A stretch of DNA of 64,000 nt from assembly GCA_902496665.1 (NCBI GenBank), contig CABVBU010000010.1, forward strand, positions 1 to 64,000. The letters are read 5' to 3'. Numbering within the stretch: position 1 is the stretch's first letter; each line of letters starts with the position of its first letter. This stretch comes from an uncultured Clostridium sp. (GTDB taxonomy: Bacteria > Bacillota > Clostridia > Lachnospirales > Lachnospiraceae). Both the position numbers and the translations under genes were made by a program. This document shows positions 59,202 through 64,000 of this stretch, piece by piece. The notes beneath the pieces were generated by a model that saw only the letters and a program-made list of their open reading frames with translations, was not told the DNA's origin and did no database searches.

Positions 59202-61271
59202 TTATTTTTCATCTAGCGGCCTATTTAATTCATCCAGCCCCGCCAGCACAAACCTTCCGTCCAGAATGATATCTGTCTTCGTTCCGTCTGTATGGACTGC
59301 GGAAATTCTCTCCAGCTCCTTATATGGGATCGTGATATCCGTGTGGACGCCGAAGTACGCCTTCGAGACATCTTCCTTCCTTAATATAGAAACTTCGTTG
59401 TCTCTCGCGATCATCTCTTTGCCGTCCGGATTGTACATCGGGCTGTCCTCAGACCAGCTGTAGCAGGTGTCGCCAACTGCAAAGTGCGGTCCCATCTTCT
59501 CGACGATGAGGATCGGCAGGCGGTCCAGAATTCCAAACTTCTCCGCCATCGCGTAGGCCGTCGTGTTCGTTCCGATGGCAAACTCACCGAGGGGCAGCGT
59601 CTCATGACCGTTCATGATTCCCTGCACGATGAGACGGTATCCGGCTTCCTGATCAGCCACTCCATTTTCCGTGAAGTTATCACATACCGCTGAAACCACA
59701 CGTCCGTCCTTGAATTCCATGCGGAGGTTCCGGTACTGGATATCTCCGATATAAACCGTTCCCACATTTAAGATTCCGTTCGTTCCCGCAAGCTTCGGGG
59801 AAGTGAACACCTCGCCAAGCGGAATATTTACGTCCGCCACACAGTTCTCAAACTTCGTCTGCTTCTCCGGGTCGGAAATCGCAGCCAGCTGGACCTGCAT
59901 GTTCGTCTGGTTCTCCCCTTTTCCGATGACCTCCACATACTCCGCTGTATCGAGAACATCGATGATCTTCTGCTGCATGTCACGGTAAAGTTCGTAATCC
60001 AGGGTGTTGATCCGGATCGTCTCCTTAAAGATCTCCGGGAACTGTTCCCCGATTGCCGGAACCGGGAACGCGATGATCGTAAAGCTCGTCTCATCCCCCG
60101 GAATATATTCGTTCACCACCGGCATAGAAAGATTCCTGTATTCCAGATAAAGGTTCTGCTGTTTCTCCGTAAACGCCCATGCCTCCGGTTTGTTCACCGG
60201 ATCAAAGCCCGGCTCGCCGAAGGTCTCGATGACCGCCGGTCCCGCGTAAGCGGCTGCGTCCTCTTTATACTGCTCGTAGGCCGTCTTTAAGACACCGATC
60301 TTCCGGTCGCGGAACGCCTTATCCATATAGACTGCGCTGTCATAACGATGGTCATAATCATACTGTCTGTTCGGGGAAGAGGATGCGTATCCGCCGTGTC
60401 CTGCCGGATTCCGGTTGATGCTGCCCACAGCACTTCTGCAAAAGATCACAGAAAGCCCCGCTGCCTCGAAATTTTTTACTGCCTGGCGTACCATGCGTTC
60501 AAAACCGATCGGATAACGCACTGACACCGTCTTCTTCTTCGAAAGATCCCGGCCCATGACCTCAAATCCACGGATATATCCGTCAGTATAGGTATCTGCC
60601 ATCTTCCTGATCTCTTCCTCCGGCAGGCTGTTTAAGAACGCCGCTGTCTTCTCCTCTTCCGGGGAAATATACGCACCGAACCGGTAGAGATACGAGAGAT
60701 CGGAAAGGTCACTCTCCATGATGATCTTTTTCGCGAAATCAAGCTTTGGATCCACGCCTTCCTGTACACGGTAAGTCAGAGTCACGTCACAGTAGTCGCT
60801 GGCGCTCCAGTAGAGCACGTCCTTGATCTCCTTCGCTGCCGGAAGTGTCTCGCCCTCAAAGAGGTTGTAGATCTCGATCAGTGCCTCGTTTCCGATCACG
60901 AGATCCAGAACACGTCCCTCAAACGCGTAAATGATATCCCCGCGGATCTCCGCATAGAGATAGGAAAGAAGCTTTCCGTACTCCTCCCCCAGCGTCTTCA
61001 CCGCGTAAGCCGGATTCGTATAGCTTGTCTCATAGTTTTCCGGAAGAACATCCACATAGAGCTTATGATTTAATGTTCTTCCCTCTTCCAGTGTCATCTG
61101 ATCCAGACTTCCGTCCTCTTTCGCCTTTAAGACCTCGCCGCACTGGATAACGAACTCTGTTACTTTTCTAAAATAATCCCGGTAGTTTTCCGGTACCGTC
61201 TCTTCCGTCAGAATTTCCTGGATCCGCGCCATGGAAAGGTCATAGCGCTCTCTGATCAGATCTTGTTCCAT
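59202..61271 (-). CDS. M29-family aminopeptidase with a long N-terminal extension
   Basis: This is 689 residues, against about 410 for ordinary aminopeptidase T/AmpS. The C-terminal part contains the M29 landmarks NIPLGEVFTSPKLAGTNG, LGEFAIGTN and KMGPHFAVGDTC, with the metal-binding Glu and His residues. The first roughly 270 residues are helical and partly resemble a second, degenerate peptidase half (FEAAGLSVIFCRSAVGSINR region joins them). GGAGG lies 8 bases before the ATG. It removes N-terminal residues from peptides in the cytosol. The extension's role is unknown. Confidence 0.82.
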   Translation of the reverse strand: MEQDLIRERYDLSMARIQEILTEETVPENYRDYFRKVTEFVIQCGEVLKAKEDGSLDQMTLEEGRTLNHKLYVDVLPENYETSYTNPAYAVKTLGEEYGKLLSYLYAEIRGDIIYAFEGRVLDLVIGNEALIEIYNLFEGETLPAAKEIKDVLYWSASDYCDVTLTYRVQEGVDPKLDFAKKIIMESDLSDLSYLYRFGAYISPEEEKTAAFLNSLPEEEIRKMADTYTDGYIRGFEVMGRDLSKKKTVSVRYPIGFERMVRQAVKNFEAAGLSVIFCRSAVGSINRNPAGHGGYASSSPNRQYDYDHRYDSAVYMDKAFRDRKIGVLKTAYEQYKEDAAAYAGPAVIETFGEPGFDPVNKPEAWAFTEKQQNLYLEYRNLSMPVVNEYIPGDETSFTIIAFPVPAIGEQFPEIFKETIRINTLDYELYRDMQQKIIDVLDTAEYVEVIGKGENQTNMQVQLAAISDPEKQTKFENCVADVNIPLGEVFTSPKLAGTNGILNVGTVYIGDIQYRNLRMEFKDGRVVSAVCDNFTENGVADQEAGYRLIVQGIMNGHETLPLGEFAIGTNTTAYAMAEKFGILDRLPILIVEKMGPHFAVGDTCYSWSEDSPMYNPDGKEMIARDNEVSILRKEDVSKAYFGVHTDITIPYKELERISAVHTDGTKTDIILDGRFVLAGLDELNRPLDEK

Positions 61272-61356
61272 GTGTCATGCCTCCATTTCACGTTCATTTT
61301 CCGCACCTGAAAAAGATGCGCTCCGGACCGCTGTTCCCAGTTCCGCCCTGTCATCT

Positions 61357-61674
61357 TTACAGCGCAAACACGATCATCAGTACCCACACCAGCAACAGGA
61401 TCCCCGCCGCCGCAAGGCTGATCTTCGCCAGAAGATAATTCTTCTCTTTCTCCATCATGGCAAATACACCATAGACCACCGATGACACTGCAATGACAAT
61501 ACTGCAAAAACCCAGAGCCGCAGCCGCAAGCGGCGCATTCCCCTGGGTATAGTACGAAAAACTGATGGCGGCGGCATAAAAGACAAATGCCGCCGCTGCG
61601 AGCCCTGCCGCCACAAAACTGTTCTTTGCAAACGGCTTTTTTATATACGATACTTTATTTCCGATTCGTTCCAC
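61357..61674 (-). CDS. DUF6142-like small membrane protein
   Basis: This is 105 residues if it starts at the GTG that has GGGAGA 6 bases upstream, inside the end of the vanZ gene. A longer frame is possible. Three hydrophobic spans follow a basic start (NKVSYIKKPFAKNSFVAAGL), with FAMMEKEKNYLLAKISLAAA between the second and third. The layout resembles DUF6142, a clostridial family of unknown function. It lies between vanZ and the aminopeptidase. Confidence 0.6.
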   Translation of the reverse strand: MERIGNKVSYIKKPFAKNSFVAAGLAAAAFVFYAAAISFSYYTQGNAPLAAAALGFCSIVIAVSSVVYGVFAMMEKEKNYLLAKISLAAAGILLLVWVLMIVFAL

Positions 61675-62122
61675 TGTATCTCTCCCAAACGCCTCTCGCA
61701 AGGACAAAAATAATATACCCGGCAAAACCACCGATGGTATTTAAGAGCAGGTCATCCACATCAAAGCTTCCGACTTTGCCGACAAGCTGCATCGTCTCCA
61801 CAAGAAGACTCATGGCAAAGCTTAAGAGTACTGTGATATACCAGTGTCTCGTCCGCACCCAGATGACCGGCAGAAAAAAGCCAAAGGGCATAAATGCCAG
61901 CACGTTGCCGAAAATATTCAAGAACACCGCGCGCCAGCCAAGAATGTTCCTGTATAAAAGAAAGCGCCGAATCTCTTTAAAAAGGGTCAGGTTGTAGGAA
62001 TATTCGGCCCTCGCGTCAGGGCTGCGCCCCATTTCTTCGGCGAAAAACAGGAAATATGTCAGCAGAACCAGATACAGGACAAAAAGAACCGCCCCGAGAA
62101 TCCGATGTCTGTGTTTTTTCAT
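61655..62122 (-). CDS. VanZ-family membrane protein
   Basis: This is 155 residues from an ATG with GGAG 10 bases upstream. Four spans: an N-terminal helix, NIFGNVLAFMPFGFFLPVIW (the conserved N-x-x-x-F-x-P-x-G motif of VanZ), ITVLLSFAMSLLVETMQLV, and GSFDVDDLLLNTIGGFAGYI. VanZ itself gives low-level teicoplanin resistance; chromosomal homologues have no settled function. It overlaps the DUF6142-like gene, so they are co-expressed. Confidence 0.88.
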   Translation of the reverse strand: MKKHRHRILGAVLFVLYLVLLTYFLFFAEEMGRSPDARAEYSYNLTLFKEIRRFLLYRNILGWRAVFLNIFGNVLAFMPFGFFLPVIWVRTRHWYITVLLSFAMSLLVETMQLVGKVGSFDVDDLLLNTIGGFAGYIIFVLARGVWERYSGTNRK

Positions 62123-62203
62123 TTTCAAAATTCTCCATTCCCACCAAAACAGGGGTTCCTGTTTCGTGGTCCTTCTCTCCGGATACTCTCCGAATTTTTA
62201 AGC

Positions 62204-62240
62204 AGGAAAGGAGATGCCGCCATAAAGGCCACATCTCCCA
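62204..62240 (-). terminator. Hairpin after the 49-residue membrane-protein gene
   Basis: GGAGATG and CATCTCC pair around a GCC/GGC inner stem; on the minus strand TTTCC follows. Weak U run. Confidence 0.4.
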
Positions 62241-62318
62241 CTCCGTTCATTTCACTTTTCAGGCATGCTTCACCGCTCTTTTTGTTTTCACAGCCGCGTT
62301 AAAACTGCCCTGATCCGA

Positions 62319-62468
62319 TTAAAACGTAATCTCAGATTTTCTCTTAAGAAGCAGTGCCCCGTTCACGATCGCGATGATTCCGGCAGCAAGTCCGACAGAT
62401 GCAACGATAACTCCAACCGCGATGCTCGCTGCCCCTGTGTTTCTCATGGTCTTATAAATTTTTTCCAT
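62319..62468 (-). CDS. 49-residue membrane protein
   Basis: An ATG with AGGAG 7 bases upstream opens a gene reading MEKIYKTMRNTGAASIAVGV, then a glycine-rich hydrophobic helix, and ending LLLKRKSEITF. One long or two short spans with a basic C-terminus. It follows pyrE by 14 bases and is probably in the pyr transcript. Similar small proteins occur in related clostridia, but I know no function. Confidence 0.7.
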   Translation of the reverse strand: MEKIYKTMRNTGAASIAVGVIVASVGLAAGIIAIVNGALLLKRKSEITF

Positions 62469-62482
62469 AAAACCGCTCCTTC

Positions 62483-63157
62483 TTATTTTACGCCATACTG
62501 CTCATAGTATGCGTCGATCGCTGCTTTTAATGTGTCGTCGATGATAACTTTTCCCTTGTACTCTTTGTTGTAAAGGTGCTCAACTACTTCCTTCATTGTT
62601 ACAATCGCTGTTGTGCGGAAACCGTATTTCTCCTGGATCTCGGTAAGAGCGGACTTCTCGCCTTTCCCTCTCTCGCAGCGGTCTACGGATACAACAAGAC
62701 CGAGAACATCGACATCGCCCTGTGCCTTGATGATCGGAAGTGTCTCCTCGATGGAAGTGCCAGCTGTTGTCACGTCCTCGATGATAACGACCTTGTCGCC
62801 GTCAGCGATCGGGCTGCCGAGAAGGATTCCCTTGTCACCGTGGTCTTTTACTTCTTTTCTGTTGGAGCAGTACTTGATGTCTGCGCCGAAGTGCTCACTG
62901 ATCGCCATGCTTGTTGCAACGGTCAGCGGAATTCCCTTGTAAGCCGGTCCAAAGAGAACATCGAAGTCTGTTCCGAATGTATCATTGATCGCTTTTGCGT
63001 AGTACTCGCCAAGCTTTCTGAGCTGAGCGCCTGTGCGGTAGAATCCTGTGTTTACGAAAAACGGAGTCTTTCTTCCGCTCTTTGTTACGAAATCTCCAAA
63101 TTTTAATACGCCGCAATCAACCATGAATTCAATAAATTCCTGCTTGTACTTTTCCAT
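62483..63157 (-). CDS. pyrE: Orotate phosphoribosyltransferase
   Basis: This is 224 residues. VDCGVLKFGDFVTKSGRKTP at the N-terminus, DVLFGPAYKGIPLTVATSMA, and the PRPP loop VVIIEDVTTAGTSIEE identify PyrE. It adds ribose phosphate to orotate in pyrimidine synthesis. AAGGAAG precedes the ATG. It follows pyrD after 31 bases. Confidence 0.96.
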   Translation of the reverse strand: MEKYKQEFIEFMVDCGVLKFGDFVTKSGRKTPFFVNTGFYRTGAQLRKLGEYYAKAINDTFGTDFDVLFGPAYKGIPLTVATSMAISEHFGADIKYCSNRKEVKDHGDKGILLGSPIADGDKVVIIEDVTTAGTSIEETLPIIKAQGDVDVLGLVVSVDRCERGKGEKSALTEIQEKYGFRTTAIVTMKEVVEHLYNKEYKGKVIIDDTLKAAIDAYYEQYGVK

Positions 63158-63188
63158 GACCTAAAAACTTCCTTTCAAAATAATATTC

Positions 63189-64000
63189 TTAGTGCACAGC
63201 ACCAATTAACTCGTGGATATCTTCCACACCGTACTTCTTCATGTACGCCTCGATGCCCTCGATCACCTGGATCGTCGTATCCGGGTTGATGAAGTTCGCG
63301 GTTCCGATGGACACTGCTGTCGCGCCTGCAAGGATGAATTCCAGCGCGTCCTCAGCCGTCATGATTCCGCCCATTCCGATCACCGGGATCTTCACGGCAT
63401 TTGCAACCTGGTATACCATGCGGACAGCCACCGGTTTGATCGCCGGGCCGGACATACCGCCGGTCTTGTTTGCCAGGGCGAATGTGCGCTTGTTGATATC
63501 GATCTTCATTCCTGTGATGGTGTTGATCAGAGATACCACATCAGCTCCGCCTGCCTCAACGGCTCTCGCCATCTCAGCGATATCCGTAACGTTCGGGGAG
63601 AGCTTCATGATCACCGGCTGCTTTGCAACCTTCTTTACCGCCTTTGTGATCTGCTCCGCGCATTTCGGATCCTGACCGAATGCGATTCCGCCCTCTTTCA
63701 CGTTCGGGCAGGAGATATTGATCTCAAGCATATCTACATCAGCGTCAGCAAGGCGCTCCACAACATCCACATAGTCGCTCTCAGACTTACCGCAGACATT
63801 GACGATGATCTTTGTGTCATGCTGTCTTAAGAACGGAACGTCACGCTTCATGAACACGTCGACGCCCGGTCCCTGAAGACCGATAGCGTTTAACATTCCG
63901 CCGTAAACTTCCGTCACACGCGGGGTCGGATTTCCCGGCCACGGCACGTTTGCGATTCCTTTTGTGACAACAGCGCCGAGACGGTCAAGATCGATCATCT
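63189..64000 (-). CDS. pyrD: Dihydroorotate dehydrogenase, class 1B catalytic subunit (5' end outside the window)
   Basis: At least 270 residues are visible. The frame stays open to the window edge, and homologues carry about 30 more N-terminal residues before LIDLNRLGAVVTKG-like sequence. GIANVPWPGNPTPRVTEVYG, LEINISCPNVKEGGIAFGQ (active-site Cys of class 1B), SLINTITGMKIDINKR and IPVIGMGGIMTAEDALEFI are landmarks. Class 1B enzymes pair with PyrK, expected just outside the window. It oxidises dihydroorotate with NAD. Confidence 0.94.
   Translation of the reverse strand, partial: MIDLDRLGAVVTKGIANVPWPGNPTPRVTEVYGGMLNAIGLQGPGVDVFMKRDVPFLRQHDTKIIVNVCGKSESDYVDVVERLADADVDMLEINISCPNVKEGGIAFGQDPKCAEQITKAVKKVAKQPVIMKLSPNVTDIAEMARAVEAGGADVVSLINTITGMKIDINKRTFALANKTGGMSGPAIKPVAVRMVYQVANAVKIPVIGMGGIMTAEDALEFILAGATAVSIGTANFINPDTTIQVIEGIEAYMKKYGVEDIHELIGAVH

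Overview
The window looks like a chromosomal segment of a Lachnospiraceae-type clostridium (Clostridium cluster XIVa; genus not determinable by eye). The signs are moderate G+C, strong AGGAGG-type ribosome binding sites, consensus sigma-A promoters, a SpoVB-type flippase, and secreted proteins with aromatic cell-wall-binding repeats. There are also DUF6142-like and DUF4392/DUF3870 proteins and a class 1B PyrD. Most of it is housekeeping sequence, interrupted by two foreign scars and several unexplained structured elements.

Layout. 0.1-4.8 kb is AT-rich: a lantibiotic-immunity type operon (lanFEG-RK order) next to a broken topoisomerase III fragment, probably the relic of an integrative element. 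4.8-13 kb holds rlmD, a YbaK-type deacylase, a GH25 lysozyme, tRNA-Ser(CGA), and a lipoprotein amidase coupled to mnmA-iscU-iscS (sulfur transfer). 13-22 kb holds a SpoVB-like flippase, apt, an IscR-like Rrf2 regulator, metY, an NMT1-type binding protein behind a structured leader with a terminator, a DacF-type carboxypeptidase and a polysaccharide deacetylase. 23-28.6 kb is a zinc-type module: two CobW-family GTPases, one with a very long His/Asp array, plus ZnuB-ZnuC-ZnuA. 28.7-33.7 kb has a HAD phosphatase, a small wall-binding protein and a MacA/MacB efflux operon. 34-40 kb has an SsuBC-like ABC pair, YitT, DUF3870, DUF4392 (glutamate-cyclase-like) behind a putative attenuator, and a LysR regulator.

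40-50 kb carries NudC, MATE, small XRE proteins, an AGCS symporter, TcdA, diaminopropionate ammonia-lyase and an unusual sigma-like protein. 50.5-54.95 kb is a collapsed prophage. It has an endolysin, two tiny membrane toxin-like genes, a holin, a chimeric gene that joins a repressor start to a tail-protein end, a repressor, and ImmA. 55-58.9 kb is purE-purM-purN-purD. The right end has an M29 aminopeptidase, VanZ and small membrane proteins, then pyrE and pyrD (pyrD runs off the edge).

The most unusual signals are two inverted copies (33.8 and 39.0 kb) of a roughly 200-bp palindromic element. Their inner and outer stems differ in sequence between copies but remain self-complementary, as expected for a conserved structure. 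Both copies sit in sequence with the same strand bias relative to the element. Two further candidates are attenuator-like leaders upstream of the NMT1-type binding protein and the DUF4392 gene. A family of 27-bp imperfect palindromes beginning GTAACTGTTCAG is scattered between genes.
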